From the NCBI GenBank assembly GCA_963778185.1, contig CAVZTF010000004.1:620001-684000 (forward strand): 64,000 bases of DNA. Direction: 5' to 3'. A program made the translations under genes and the position numbers. Positions 28,298 to 37,437 of this stretch are shown one piece after another. Position 1 is the stretch's first letter. Each line of letters starts with the position of its first letter. Source of the stretch: RPQJ01 sp963778185 (GTDB taxonomy: Bacteria > Pseudomonadota > Gammaproteobacteria > Steroidobacterales > Steroidobacteraceae). The notes beneath the pieces are model-generated. The model made no database searches. It saw only the letters and a program-made list of their open reading frames with translations, and had not been told where the DNA came from.

Positions 28298-29059
28298 TCA
28301 GAGCCTCAGTCCGCCGTCGATGTCGATGGCGCGCCCGGTAAAGAAGTCGTTCTCGGCGATGAACACGGCCGCATGCCCGATCTCCTCGGGCAGGCCGAGC
28401 CGCTTCAGCGGCACCGGGGCGGTCATCTTCTCGAGCATCTCCGGCGGCATACCGGCGAGCAGGTCCGTGCGGGTGAAGCCGGGCGCGATCGAGCCGGTGC
28501 GGATGCCGTAGCGCGCGAGTTCCTTGCCCCAGGTCACGGCCATCGCAGTCACGCCGGCCTTCGCGGCGGAATAGTTGCTCTGTCCCGCATTGCCGGCCTT
28601 CGAGATGCTCGAGATGTTGATGATCACGCCGCCGTGGTCGAGCGCGATCATGCGCTCAGCGGCCTCGCGCCCGCACAGGAACACGCCCGTGAGGTTGACG
28701 TCGATGACCGCCTGCCACTGCTCGAGGCCCATCTTGCCGGTGACCTTGCCGTCCTTGAACTTGACCAGCAACCCGTCCTTGATGATGCCCGCGTTGTTCA
28801 CCATCACGTCGAGGCGGCCGTACTCGGCCACGACGCGGTCGAGGGCCGCGATCACCTGGTCCTCGCGCGCGACGTTGGCGGCGCAGCCAATGGCGGTCCC
28901 GCCGGCCGCGGCGAGATCCGTCTGCGCCGCGTCGAGATCGGCCTGGTTCAGGTCGATGAGCGCGAGCTTCGCGCCGCGGGCCGCGAAGGACTGCGCGATG
29001 GCCTTGCCGATGCCGCGCGCGCCGCCGGTGACGGCGACCACCTTGTCCTTGAGTTCCAT
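28298..29059 (-). CDS. Short-chain dehydrogenase (3-oxoacyl-ACP/3-hydroxyacyl-CoA type)
   Basis: 253 residues from ATG 29059 (AGGA ribosome site). SDR motifs: VTGGARGIGKAIAQSF, NNAGIIKD, the triad in VIINISSISKAGNAGQSNYSAAKAGVTAM, and GRAIDIDGGLRL at the end. It belongs to the FabG-like group, but the segment LLVKFKDGKVTGKMGLEQWQAVIDVNL has an insertion seen in some 3-hydroxyacyl-CoA and acetoacetyl-CoA reductases. Lying 29 bases after the acetyl-CoA C-acetyltransferase gene, it could work with it on 3-hydroxyacyl-CoA, in oxidation or in polyhydroxyalkanoate formation; no PHA synthase is in view. Confidence 0.88.
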   Translation of the reverse strand: MELKDKVVAVTGGARGIGKAIAQSFAARGAKLALIDLNQADLDAAQTDLAAAGGTAIGCAANVAREDQVIAALDRVVAEYGRLDVMVNNAGIIKDGLLVKFKDGKVTGKMGLEQWQAVIDVNLTGVFLCGREAAERMIALDHGGVIINISSISKAGNAGQSNYSAAKAGVTAMAVTWGKELARYGIRTGSIAPGFTRTDLLAGMPPEMLEKMTAPVPLKRLGLPEEIGHAAVFIAENDFFTGRAIDIDGGLRL

Positions 29060-29088
29060 GCGGAATTCCTGCTGCGTATCCGGGGCGA

Positions 29089-30267
29089 TCAGCCGACGAG
29101 CTCGACCGCGATGGCGCAGGCTTCGCCGCCGCCGATGCATTGCGAGGCGACGCCGCGCTTGAGCCCGCGGTTGCGCAGGGCGTGCACCAGCGTGGTGACG
29201 AGGCGTGCGCCGGTCGCGCCGATCGGGTGACCGAGCGCGCAGGCGCCGCCGTTCACGTTGACGCGCGCGGGATCGAGCGCGAGGTCATGGATGGCCGCCA
29301 TGGCCACGCAGGCGAAGGCCTCGTTGATCTCGTAGAGATCGACGTCGCCGGCCTTCCATCCGGCGCGGTCGAGCGCCTTCTGGATCGCGGGCCCAGGCGC
29401 GGTGGTGAACCACTCCGGCGCCTGCGCGTGGCTCGCATACGAGACGATGCGGGCGATGGGCGCGAGACCCTTGGCGGACGCGACCGACTCACTCGCCAGC
29501 ACCAGCGCTGCGGCGCCGTCGGAGATCGACGATGAGGAGGCCGCGGTGACCGTGCCGTCCTTGCCGAAGGCCGGCTTCAGGGACGGGATCTTCGCGACGT
29601 CGAGAGTGAAGGGCGTCTCGTCCTGGGCGACGAGCAACTCGGCCTTGCGCGTCTTCACAGTGACCGGCGCGATCTCGGCGGTGAATGCGCCTTCATTCAC
29701 CGCGTGCAACGCGCGCCGCACCGATTCGGCGGCGAATTCGTCCTGTGCCGCGCGGGTGAAGCCGTACTTCTGGGCGGTCACGTCCGCGAAGCAGCCCATC
29801 GCCTTGCCGTCCCAGGGGCTCTGCAGGCCGTCGTAGAACATGTGGTCGATGAGCTCGGAGTGGCCCATGCGGTAACCGGTGCGGGCCTTGAGCAGCAGAT
29901 AGGGCGCGTTGGACATGGACTCGAGGCCGCCCGCGAGCGTGATCGCGGCGTTCCCGGCCAGGATCGTGTCGGAGGCCAGCATCACGGCCTTCATGCCCGA
30001 GCCGCACATCTTGTTGACCGTCGTGGCGGGCACGCTCATCGGGAGCCCCGCGCCGAGCGCCGCCTGGCGCGCGGGCGCCTGGCCGAGGCCGGCCGGCAGC
30101 ACGCAGCCGAACAGCGCCTCCTCCACCGCCTCGGGGGCAATACCGGAATCGGCGATCGCGGCACGGGCCGCGGTGGCGCCAAGCTGCGGCGCGGTGGCGC
30201 TGGCGAGGGCCCCCTGGAAAGCGCCGATCGGTGTGCGCCGCGCGGCCAGGATCACGACCTTGTTCAT
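29089..30267 (-). CDS. Acetyl-CoA C-acetyltransferase (biosynthetic-type thiolase)
   Basis: 392 residues from ATG 30267. Nucleophile Cys in NKMCGSGMKAVMLA near residue 88, catalytic His in GGACALGHPIGATGARLV near residue 350, second Cys in SQCIGGGEACAIAVEL near the end. Length and NKVVILAARRTPIGAFQG start are those of AtoB/PhaA thiolases, which join or cleave acetoacetyl-CoA. With the SDR gene and the acetoacetyl-CoA synthetase downstream on the same strand, it fits ketone-body and acetoacetyl-CoA turnover. Confidence 0.93.
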   Translation of the reverse strand: MNKVVILAARRTPIGAFQGALASATAPQLGATAARAAIADSGIAPEAVEEALFGCVLPAGLGQAPARQAALGAGLPMSVPATTVNKMCGSGMKAVMLASDTILAGNAAITLAGGLESMSNAPYLLLKARTGYRMGHSELIDHMFYDGLQSPWDGKAMGCFADVTAQKYGFTRAAQDEFAAESVRRALHAVNEGAFTAEIAPVTVKTRKAELLVAQDETPFTLDVAKIPSLKPAFGKDGTVTAASSSSISDGAAALVLASESVASAKGLAPIARIVSYASHAQAPEWFTTAPGPAIQKALDRAGWKAGDVDLYEINEAFACVAMAAIHDLALDPARVNVNGGACALGHPIGATGARLVTTLVHALRNRGLKRGVASQCIGGGEACAIAVELVG

Positions 30268-30394
30268 GCGTCTACCCTCGTGCTGGGCCCCGGCGCCGGA
30301 GGGCGGGGAGTGGTAAGGAATCAGGCGAGTGTAAGCCCGGCGGATTTTGCAGCGCAAGATTCAGCCCGTGGCCTGCTGCTCGCGTGGGCCGGCC

Positions 30395-31063
30395 TCAACG
30401 TCTGCCGCGCGGCAGCAGTCCGTTCTCGAAAAAGGTGGCGAAGGCGTCCGCGACCTCGGCGGCCGTCATCGGCTGGTTCTCGCGATACCAGTGCGCGATC
30501 CAGTTGAGTGCGCCGGCCATCGCGAACGCCGTGATCTTCGGGTCGCACGGGCCGATCGAGCCGTCCTCGACGCCCTCGCGCAGCAGGCGGCGCATGCCCT
30601 GGTCGATCTCCGACTTGAGCGCATTGATCTGCCGGCTCATCGCCGGCCCGAGATCCTGGTCGTGGGCGCGCACCATGCACCAGCCGTAATCGGAGGCGAT
30701 CGCCTCGGCGTAGCCGCGCACCACGGCATTCAAGCGCTCGCGTCCCGGGCGGTCCGAGCGGCTCGCCTCGCTGAACGCCTCGCGGATACGCTTGAGTCCG
30801 GCGCGGAAGCACTCGAACAGGAGTTGCTCCTTGTTCTCGACGTAGTAGTAGACGGTGGGCTTGGTGACACCGAGCATGGCGGCGATGTCGTCGAGCGAGG
30901 TGTTGTGGTAACCGCGCGCGTTGAAAGCCTGCGCCGCCGCGCGCACGACCGCGTCGCGCTTCAGGTCGTGGTCGCGAGGCCGGCGGCGGCGCGCGGCCCA
31001 CGGCGAGTCGTCGTCGCCGGACGGGGTGGGGGGCAGGGTCGTTTGTCGCCGGGGGTCGGCCAT
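30395..31063 (-). CDS. TetR-family transcriptional regulator
   Basis: 222 residues from ATG 31063 (AGGA ribosome site six bases upstream). After a polar Arg-rich leader, the TetR HTH is complete: KRDAVVRAAAQAFNARGYHNTSLDDIAAMLGVTKPTVYYYVENKEQLLFECF. The ligand domain is all-helical; family members near fatty-acid genes bind acyl-CoA. It diverges from the fused acyl-CoA mutase gene, and the shared region holds two TACT-N4-AGTA palindromes over both promoters, so autorepression and control of the mutase are expected. The ligand is probably an acyl-CoA, by inference. Confidence 0.9.
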   Translation of the reverse strand: MADPRRQTTLPPTPSGDDDSPWAARRRRPRDHDLKRDAVVRAAAQAFNARGYHNTSLDDIAAMLGVTKPTVYYYVENKEQLLFECFRAGLKRIREAFSEASRSDRPGRERLNAVVRGYAEAIASDYGWCMVRAHDQDLGPAMSRQINALKSEIDQGMRRLLREGVEDGSIGPCDPKITAFAMAGALNWIAHWYRENQPMTAAEVADAFATFFENGLLPRGRR

Positions 31064-31104
31064 GGCGGTTCCTGGCAGGCGGCGCTGTCCTCGCGGCAGG
31101 CCGG

Positions 31105-31160
31105 TTGACTGTCGATATTGCAGCAATCATACTCGCGAGTAAGATACTACTCAATAGTAG
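31105..31160. promoter_or_regulatory. Divergent overlapping promoters with two matching palindromes
   Basis: Plus strand: TTGACT (31105-31110), 17 bases, CATACT (31128-31133), directed at the mutase gene. Minus strand: TTGAGT (31154-31149), 17 bases, TATGAT (31131-31126), directed at the tetR gene. Two palindromes of the form TACT-N4-AGTA lie over them: TACTCGCGAGTA at 31130-31141, a perfect 12-base palindrome, and TACTCAATAGTA at 31148-31159, 18 bases apart start to start. The first covers the plus -10, the second the minus -35. This is the layout expected of a TetR repressor controlling both genes. Confidence 0.8.
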
Positions 31161-31202
31161 GAATACACTTCGGTCGTTCGCGACCGGCACGGGGGCAGGC
31201 TC

Positions 31203-34200
31203 ATGAGCAAAGGCAAGACGAGCGGCAGCGCGCTGCGGCGACCCGCGGTCGAGGAAGAGGCGGCCCCGCTGCGCTTCGTGAGCGCGGCGTCGCTGTTCGA
31301 TGGCCACGATGCCGCGATCAACATCATCCGGCGCCTGCTGCAGGGCCACGGCGCGGAGGTCGTGCACCTCGGCCACAACCGCAGCGTCGCCGACATCGTG
31401 CGGGCCGCCATCCAGGAGGACGCGGACGGCATCGCCGTGAGTTCCTACCAGGGAGGTCACAACGAGTACTTCCGCTACATGGTGGACATGCTGCGCGAGG
31501 AGGGCGCGGGCCATGTCCGCATCGTCGTGGGCGGCGGCGGCACGATCGCACCGCACGAGATCGAGGAGCTCGAGGCCTACGGCGTCGAGCGCATCTACTC
31601 GCCGGAGGACGGCCGCAAGCTCGGCCTCGACGGCATGATCGAGGACGTGATCGAGCGAGTGCGGCGCTGGCAGCGCCCGGCGTATGAGTTCGGCCCCCTC
31701 GGCCCACGCGACCACCGCCAGATCGGGCGCGCCATCTCGGCGCTCGAGGCGGCCGAGGCGCAGGGCGGCCTGCGCGATGTCCTGCACAAGGCCGTGGCGC
31801 GGTCGAACCATCGCGCGCTGGTGGTCGGCATCACCGGCACCGGCGGCGCGGGCAAGTCGAGCCTCACCGACGAGCTGCTGCTGCGCTTCGTGCGCACGTT
31901 CCCGGACCGCAACATCGCCGTCGTGGCGATGGACCCGACGCGCCGACGCAGCGGCGGGGCGCTGCTCGGCGACCGCATCCGCATGAACTCGCTCGCGGCC
32001 GAGCAGGTCTTCATGCGCTCGCTCGCCACGCGCCGGCAGAATCTCGCCACCAGCGCGGTGCTCGGCGACACGCTGGGCCTGCTCAGGTACGCGGGCTTCG
32101 ACCTGGTCGTGGTCGAGACCGCGGGCATCGGCCAGAGCGACTCCGAGATCGTCGACCTCGTGGACGTACCGCTCTACGTCATGACGAGCGAGTACGGCGC
32201 GCCGAGCCAGCTCGAGAAGATCGACATGCTCGACTTCGCGGAGCTGATCGCGCTCAACAAGTTCGAGAAGCGCGGCGCCGAGGACGCGCTCAGGGACGTA
32301 CGCAAGCAATGGCGGCGCAACCACGTGGCCTTCCACGCGCCCGATGCCGAGGTGCCGGTCTTCCCGACCATCGCCAGCCGTTTCAACGATCCGGGCGTCA
32401 ACCGCCTGTTCGCCGCGCTGTGCCGCACGCTGGACGAGAAGGCGGGCGAGGGCAGCCGCCGCTGGCGGGTCGCGAACCCCGGCCCCACCGAACTGGTCGA
32501 ACGCCATGCTCTCGTGCCCGTGGGCCGCACGCGCTACCTTGCCGAGATTGCCGCGAACGGCCGCCGGGCCCGCGAGGACGTGCAGCATCGCGCGGAGGCC
32601 GCGAGCCGCGCCAACAGTCTCCACGAGGCGCTGCGCATGCTCGGCGATCCGGCGCTGCCGGCGCCGCTCGAGCACTTTCCCGATTCCGCGCTCGCCGAGA
32701 CGGGGGAGGGCGCTCGGACCCGGCTGCGCGAGGGCTACAACGACGCGCTCGAGTCGCTCGGGCCCGAGGCCGTGGACCTGCTCAAGCACTGGCCGGCGAT
32801 CGCGAAGTCCGCGACCGACGCGGAGTACGCCTACGTGGTGCGCGGCCGCGAGATCCGCGGTGCCAACTACACCGAGACCCTGAGCCACAACCAGGTGCCG
32901 AAGCTCGCGGTGCCCAGGTACCGCGACTGGGGTGACCTGCTCACGTTCCTGCTCAAGGAGCACCTGCCGGGCCACTTCCCCTACACCGCGGGCGTCTATC
33001 CGTATCGCCGCGAGGAAGAGGATCCGACGCGCATGTTCGCGGGCGAGGGCGCACCCGAGCGAACCAATCGCCGCTTTCACTACCTCGCCGCTGGTCACGG
33101 GGCGGCGCGCCTTTCCACCGCCTTCGACTCCACCACGCTCTACGGCGAGGATCCCGCCGAGCGTCCCGACATCTACGGGCGCATCGGCAACTCCGGCGTG
33201 TCGATCGCGACGCTCGACGACATGAAGAAGCTCTATTCGGGTTTCGACCTCTGCGCGCCCACGACCTCGGTGTCCATGACCATCAACGGCCCCGCGCCGA
33301 TGATCCTCGCGATGTACATGAACACCGCGGTGGACCAGCGGGTCGAGCGTCACCTGCGCGAGACCGGCCGCTGGGCGGCGGCCGAACAGAAGATCGCCGG
33401 GATCTACCGTGGCCGGGAGCGGCCGCGCTACGTTGGCGAACTGCCCCAGGGCCACGACGGCTCGGGGCTCGGGCTGCTCGGCGTGACGGGCGACCAGCTC
33501 GTGGACACCGAAACCTACGCAAGGATCCGCGCGGAGGCGCTGTCGATGGTGCGCGGCACGGTGCAGGCCGACATCCTCAAGGAAGACCAGGCGCAGAACA
33601 CCTGCATCTTCTCCACCGAGTTCGCGCTCCGGATGATGGGCGACGTGCAGCAGTTCTTCGCGGAGCACGACGTCCGCAATTTCTACTCCGTGTCGATTTC
33701 GGGCTACCACATCGCGGAGGCGGGGGCGAACCCGATCTCGCAGCTCGCTTTCACGCTCGCGAACGGATTTACGATCGTCGAGTACTACCTCGCACGCGGC
33801 ATGAGGATCGACGAGTTCGCGCCGAACCTGTCGTTCTTCTTCTCGAACGGCATGGACCCGGAGTATGCGGTGATCGGCCGCGTCGCCCGTCGCATCTGGG
33901 CGCGCGCCATGCGCGACCTCTACGGCGGCACGCCGCGCTCGCAGATGCTCAAGTACCACATCCAGACCTCGGGTCGCAGCCTCCACGCGCGCGAGATCCA
34001 GTTCAACGACATCCGCACCACGCTGCAGGCGCTCTACGCGCTGTTCGACAACTGCAACAGCCTGCACACCAATGCCTACGACGAAGCGATCACCACGCCC
34101 ACCGAGGAATCGGTGCGCCGCGCGGTGGCGATCCAGCTGATCATCAACAAGGAGCTCGGCCTCAACCGGACGCAGAACCCCTGGCAGGGTTCGTTCGCCG

Positions 34201-34655
34201 TCGACGAACTGACCGACATCGTCGAGGAGGCGGTGTACAGGGAGTTCGACCGCATCTCCGAGCGCGGCGGCGTGCTCGGTGCGATGGAGACGATGTACCA
34301 GCGCAGCCGCATCCAGGAAGAGAGCCTCTACTACGAGACGATGAAGCATGACGGGCGCCTGCCCATCGTCGGCGTCAACACCTTCCTCGGGGCGCAGGAC
34401 GGCGCGGTGGAGAACAAGAACGCCGAGCTCATCCGCTCGACCGACGAGGAGAAGCAGCACCAGGTACGCTCGGTGCGCGAATTCCTCGAGCGCAATGCAG
34501 ACCGCCGCCCGGCGGCACTCGCTCGACTGCAGGACGTCGCCGCGCACGGCGGCAACGTCTTCGGCGAGCTCATGGAAACGGTAAAGGTCGCGTCGCTCGG
34601 CAGCATCTCGCGGGCGCTCTACGACGTCGGGGGGCAGTACCGGCGCAACATGTGA
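31203..34655 (+). CDS. icmF: Fused adenosylcobalamin acyl-CoA mutase (IcmF type)
   Basis: 1,150 residues in three parts. Residues 25-160: B12-binding domain with FDGHDAAINIIRRLL (lower-ligand His35). Residues about 205-400: G-protein chaperone with Walker A GITGTGGAGKSS (209-220), VVVETAGIGQSDSEI and NKFEKRG. Residues about 480-1150: mutase barrel with KLYSGFDLCAPTTSVSMTINGPAP and later conserved blocks. This order is that of IcmF, which exchanges isobutyryl- and n-butyryl-CoA. Substrate-pocket readings: Gln798 in AQNT corresponds by my recall to the Gln that marks butyryl/isobutyryl mutases, where methylmalonyl mutase has Arg; at the other key site I read TLYGEDP, so Glu649 stands where IcmF has Phe. 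Specificity is therefore open. Divergent from tetR. Confidence 0.9.
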   Translation: MSKGKTSGSALRRPAVEEEAAPLRFVSAASLFDGHDAAINIIRRLLQGHGAEVVHLGHNRSVADIVRAAIQEDADGIAVSSYQGGHNEYFRYMVDMLREEGAGHVRIVVGGGGTIAPHEIEELEAYGVERIYSPEDGRKLGLDGMIEDVIERVRRWQRPAYEFGPLGPRDHRQIGRAISALEAAEAQGGLRDVLHKAVARSNHRALVVGITGTGGAGKSSLTDELLLRFVRTFPDRNIAVVAMDPTRRRSGGALLGDRIRMNSLAAEQVFMRSLATRRQNLATSAVLGDTLGLLRYAGFDLVVVETAGIGQSDSEIVDLVDVPLYVMTSEYGAPSQLEKIDMLDFAELIALNKFEKRGAEDALRDVRKQWRRNHVAFHAPDAEVPVFPTIASRFNDPGVNRLFAALCRTLDEKAGEGSRRWRVANPGPTELVERHALVPVGRTRYLAEIAANGRRAREDVQHRAEAASRANSLHEALRMLGDPALPAPLEHFPDSALAETGEGARTRLREGYNDALESLGPEAVDLLKHWPAIAKSATDAEYAYVVRGREIRGANYTETLSHNQVPKLAVPRYRDWGDLLTFLLKEHLPGHFPYTAGVYPYRREEEDPTRMFAGEGAPERTNRRFHYLAAGHGAARLSTAFDSTTLYGEDPAERPDIYGRIGNSGVSIATLDDMKKLYSGFDLCAPTTSVSMTINGPAPMILAMYMNTAVDQRVERHLRETGRWAAAEQKIAGIYRGRERPRYVGELPQGHDGSGLGLLGVTGDQLVDTETYARIRAEALSMVRGTVQADILKEDQAQNTCIFSTEFALRMMGDVQQFFAEHDVRNFYSVSISGYHIAEAGANPISQLAFTLANGFTIVEYYLARGMRIDEFAPNLSFFFSNGMDPEYAVIGRVARRIWARAMRDLYGGTPRSQMLKYHIQTSGRSLHAREIQFNDIRTTLQALYALFDNCNSLHTNAYDEAITTPTEESVRRAVAIQLIINKELGLNRTQNPWQGSFAVDELTDIVEEAVYREFDRISERGGVLGAMETMYQRSRIQEESLYYETMKHDGRLPIVGVNTFLGAQDGAVENKNAELIRSTDEEKQHQVRSVREFLERNADRRPAALARLQDVAAHGGNVFGELMETVKVASLGSISRALYDVGGQYRRNM

Positions 34656-34665
34656 CCCGCGTCGC

Positions 34666-35406
34666 TCAGCCGCGGGCGGGTGCCGCGAGGTCCGCCTCTC
34701 CGAGGCGCGCGAGCATGCGGCCTCGCGCGTCGTCCCGCAGCGCTTCCGCGGAAATGTCCGAGCCGTTCGCCGGCAGTGGCTCGAGCATCTCGACCTCGAT
34801 GCGTCCCGCCCGCGGCACCCGCGAGCCGGGGGGCAGGGACTGCCGCGCGCCGTGAATCACCACGGGCACGACCGGCAAGCCGCCGCGGCTGGCGGCTACG
34901 AATGCACCGACGTGAAAGCGTTTCAAGCCGACCTGCTCGTCGAACGTCCCTTCTGGAAAGAACACCAGCGAGTGACCTTCCTCGGCGCGACGCATCACGC
35001 GCCGCGCGTCGCGCTGACGGCCGCCATGGCTGTGCCGGTCCACGAACTCCGAGCCGATCCGCTTCAGCACTACGCCCACCACCGGCATCGAGGCGGCCTC
35101 ACGCTTGATCACGAACGAGAATCGCGGGGGCAGGGCCGCCTTGAGCACGATGCCGTCGAGGTAGCTCGAATGATTGGCCACCACCACGCAGGAGTCGTCG
35201 GGCAGGTTGGCGAGGCCGGTCGCCTCGACGCGCACGCCGAAGAGCGCGAGCGCCACGCGGGCGAGCAGCCGCACGAGGCTGCGGCGCCAGTCGAGGCGGG
35301 GTACGGCGAGCACGAGGAGGGCGGCGACGACGAACAACAGGCCGAATACGGCGAGCACGCAGGCGCCATACAGGGTCCAGATCGCACCCCTGATCAGTCG
35401 CAGCAT
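34666..35406 (-). CDS. 1-acyl-glycerol-3-phosphate acyltransferase (PlsC family)
   Basis: 246 residues with an N-terminal membrane segment (TLYGACVLAVFGLLFVVAAL). Acyltransferase motifs: VVVANHSSYLDGIVL (NHx4D catalytic pair), the EFVDR block, VFFPEGTFDEQVGLKRFHVGAF (FPEGT) and VVPVVIHGARQSLPPG. It adds the second acyl chain in phospholipid synthesis or acylates related lipids on the inner membrane. It is 10 bases after the mutase gene on the opposite strand and 162 bases from xerD, from which it diverges. Confidence 0.92.
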   Translation of the reverse strand: MLRLIRGAIWTLYGACVLAVFGLLFVVAALLVLAVPRLDWRRSLVRLLARVALALFGVRVEATGLANLPDDSCVVVANHSSYLDGIVLKAALPPRFSFVIKREAASMPVVGVVLKRIGSEFVDRHSHGGRQRDARRVMRRAEEGHSLVFFPEGTFDEQVGLKRFHVGAFVAASRGGLPVVPVVIHGARQSLPPGSRVPRAGRIEVEMLEPLPANGSDISAEALRDDARGRMLARLGEADLAAPARG

Positions 35407-35568
35407 CGATGGGGAAACCTCGGGCGGGGGCGGGCAGTCTGACGGGCCGCCGGCGTTCTGTGAACTGGTTCCGGTTATGTTAACGGGGGCCGGGTTCTGT
35501 GAGGGTAGTCACGGTGGCGGGGTCCGGGCGCCTCGCATACTCCGCGCCACGAACCCTGCCGAGGTCTC

Positions 35569-36516
35569 ATGAGCACAGCAGTGAAATCCAGCGTACTGGC
35601 GCGCGCCCAGCGGGGCGGCGACGGCGCGCGCGGCCCCGGGCCGATCGACCGCTTCCTGGACGCGGTCTGGATGGAGCGCGGCCTCTCGCCCAACACGCTT
35701 GCCGCGTACCGCGCCGACCTGACGGCGCTCGACCGCTGGCTCGCGCAGCACGAGACCGACCTGACGGCCGCCCGCCGGGGCGACCTGCTGGCGTTCATGG
35801 CCTCGCGCGTGCAGGCCGGCGCCCGCCCGCGCTCGACGGCGCGGCAATTGTCCAGTTTCCGCCGTTTCTACCGCTATCTCGTTCGGGAAGGCGTGCTGCG
35901 CGAGGATCCGACCGCGCAGATCGCGATGCCGAAGGTGGGTCGATCCCTGCCGCGATCGCTCACGGAGGAGGAAGTCGAGGCCCTGTTGGCCGCTCCCACC
36001 GTGAGCGATCCCCTCGGCCATCGCGACCGCACCATGCTCGAGGTGCTCTACGCCACGGGACTCAGGGTGTCGGAACTCGTCAGCCTCAAGATCGGGCAGG
36101 TCAACCTGAACCAGGGCGTCATCCGCATCGTCGGCAAGGGCGACCGCGAGCGCCTGATCCCGCTCGGCGAGGAAGCCGTGCAGTGGGTGCAGCAGTTCCT
36201 GCAGGGACCGCGCGTCGAGATCCTGCTCGAGCGGCAGACCGACTACCTGTTCCCGACCCGGCGCGGCGACCGCATGACCCGCCAGGCGTTCTGGCACATC
36301 ATCAAGCGCTACGCGAAGAAGGCCGGCGTGGACAAGGAGCTCTCCCCGCACACGCTACGCCACGCCTTCGCCACCCACCTGCTGAACCACGGCGCGGACC
36401 TGCGCGTGGTGCAGATGCTGCTCGGGCACAGCGATCTGTCGACCACGCAGATCTACACGCACGTGGCCCGCGAGCGCCTCAAAGACCTTCACTCCCAGCA
36501 CCATCCGCGCGGCTGA
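35569..36516 (+). CDS. xerD: Site-specific tyrosine recombinase XerD
   Basis: 315 residues. N-terminal SAM-like arm domain (FLDAVWMERGLSPNTLAAYRADL), then the catalytic domain with R-K-H-R-H-Y: Arg in YATGLRVSELVSL, Lys in IVGKGDRERLIPLG, His-Arg in LSPHTLRHAFATHLLNHGADLRVVQMLLGHSDLSTTQIYTHV, with the last His and Tyr in that block. With XerC it resolves chromosome dimers at dif. As in many gammaproteobacteria dsbC follows directly, supporting the XerD rather than a mobile-element integrase reading. Confidence 0.94.
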   Translation: MSTAVKSSVLARAQRGGDGARGPGPIDRFLDAVWMERGLSPNTLAAYRADLTALDRWLAQHETDLTAARRGDLLAFMASRVQAGARPRSTARQLSSFRRFYRYLVREGVLREDPTAQIAMPKVGRSLPRSLTEEEVEALLAAPTVSDPLGHRDRTMLEVLYATGLRVSELVSLKIGQVNLNQGVIRIVGKGDRERLIPLGEEAVQWVQQFLQGPRVEILLERQTDYLFPTRRGDRMTRQAFWHIIKRYAKKAGVDKELSPHTLRHAFATHLLNHGADLRVVQMLLGHSDLSTTQIYTHVARERLKDLHSQHHPRG

Positions 36517-36609
36517 GCTCTGCTAGACTTGCCGCGCCGCGGATTGAACCCGCGGCCCCTTGGCTTGTCTCACTGCCATACCGCTTCCACCGCGTCACGG
36601 ATGGTCTGC

Positions 36610-37395
36610 ATGCGCATCGCCAGCTTACTTCCCAGCCTGCTCGTAATCGGGCTCATCGGTCTCGGCGGTGCGCCATCGCACGCCCAGGAGAAGGGCGCCA
36701 AGGCGGCCGCGAAGCCGGCCGCGGTGCCGGCGGACGTGCGTGCGAAGGTCGTGTCGAAGCTCAATGGCGTGAAACCGGACGACGTCGCGTACTCGCCGAT
36801 CCCCGGCCTGTACGAAGTGACCATGGGCGGGTTGGTGGCCTACGTAAGCGCCGACGGCAAGTTCCTGGTGAGCGGCAACCTCTATGACCTCGAGACCCAG
36901 GCGAACCTCACCGCTTCGCGGCGCAACTCCGCGCGCGCCAAGGCGCTGACCGCCGCGCGCGAGGACCAGATGATCATCTTCGGGCCGGCGAAGCCCAGGA
37001 TGACGGTCACCGTGTTCACCGACATCGACTGCGGCTTCTGCCGCAAGTTCCACAGCCAGATGGCCGAGCTGAACAAGGCGGGGGTGCGGGTGCGCTACAT
37101 GGCGTATCCACGCACGGGTCCCGGCACCGAGTCGTGGCGCAAGGCCGAGGCCGTGTGGTGCTCGAGCGATCGCAAGGATTCGCTGACCAAGGCCAAGCGC
37201 GGCGAGGACGTGAAGGCCAAGGACTGCGGCGACGCCACGATCAAGTCCCAGTACGAGATGGGCGACGACCTGGGCGTGGAAGGCACGCCCGCGGTCTTCA
37301 CGGAGGCGGGCGATTACATTGGCGGCTTCATGACGCCGGCGCAGCTCGTGCAGACCGTCCAGGAGTCGGAAAAGGCCGCGAAGGTCGCGAACTGA
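36610..37395 (+). CDS. dsbC: Thiol:disulfide interchange protein DsbC
   Basis: 261 residues from ATG 36610 with GGATGG just upstream; ATG 36601 is the alternative. Signal peptide MRIASLLPSLLVIGLIGLGGAPSHA, then a short N-terminal dimerisation domain (VPADVRAKVVSKLNGVKPDDVAYSPIPGLYEVTMGG) and a thioredoxin fold with active-site CGFC in TDIDCGFCRKFHSQ and cis-Pro in GVEGTPAVF. Two further Cys (AVWCSS, KDCGD) form a likely structural pair. DsbC isomerises wrong disulfides in the periplasm, kept reduced by DsbD. The xerD-dsbC order matches E. coli. Confidence 0.92.
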   Translation: MRIASLLPSLLVIGLIGLGGAPSHAQEKGAKAAAKPAAVPADVRAKVVSKLNGVKPDDVAYSPIPGLYEVTMGGLVAYVSADGKFLVSGNLYDLETQANLTASRRNSARAKALTAAREDQMIIFGPAKPRMTVTVFTDIDCGFCRKFHSQMAELNKAGVRVRYMAYPRTGPGTESWRKAEAVWCSSDRKDSLTKAKRGEDVKAKDCGDATIKSQYEMGDDLGVEGTPAVFTEAGDYIGGFMTPAQLVQTVQESEKAAKVAN

Positions 37396-37437
37396 TCGCG
37401 CGGGCGCCGCCGCCGGCACGGGGCTGAGCGCAGCCGG

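Noticed and set aside
35569..36516. Tyrosine recombinase as mark of an integrated element
   Set aside because: Sequence and neighbour dsbC identify chromosomal XerD; no attachment repeats or phage genes are near.
36531..36601. tRNA-like stretch on the minus strand between xerD and dsbC (CCGCGG-GTTCAAT-CCGCGG with an acceptor-like end)
   Set aside because: The T-loop is off by one from the tRNA consensus, the anticodon stem does not form, and the acceptor ends pair poorly. It is just a hairpin, not a tRNA or a clear attachment site.
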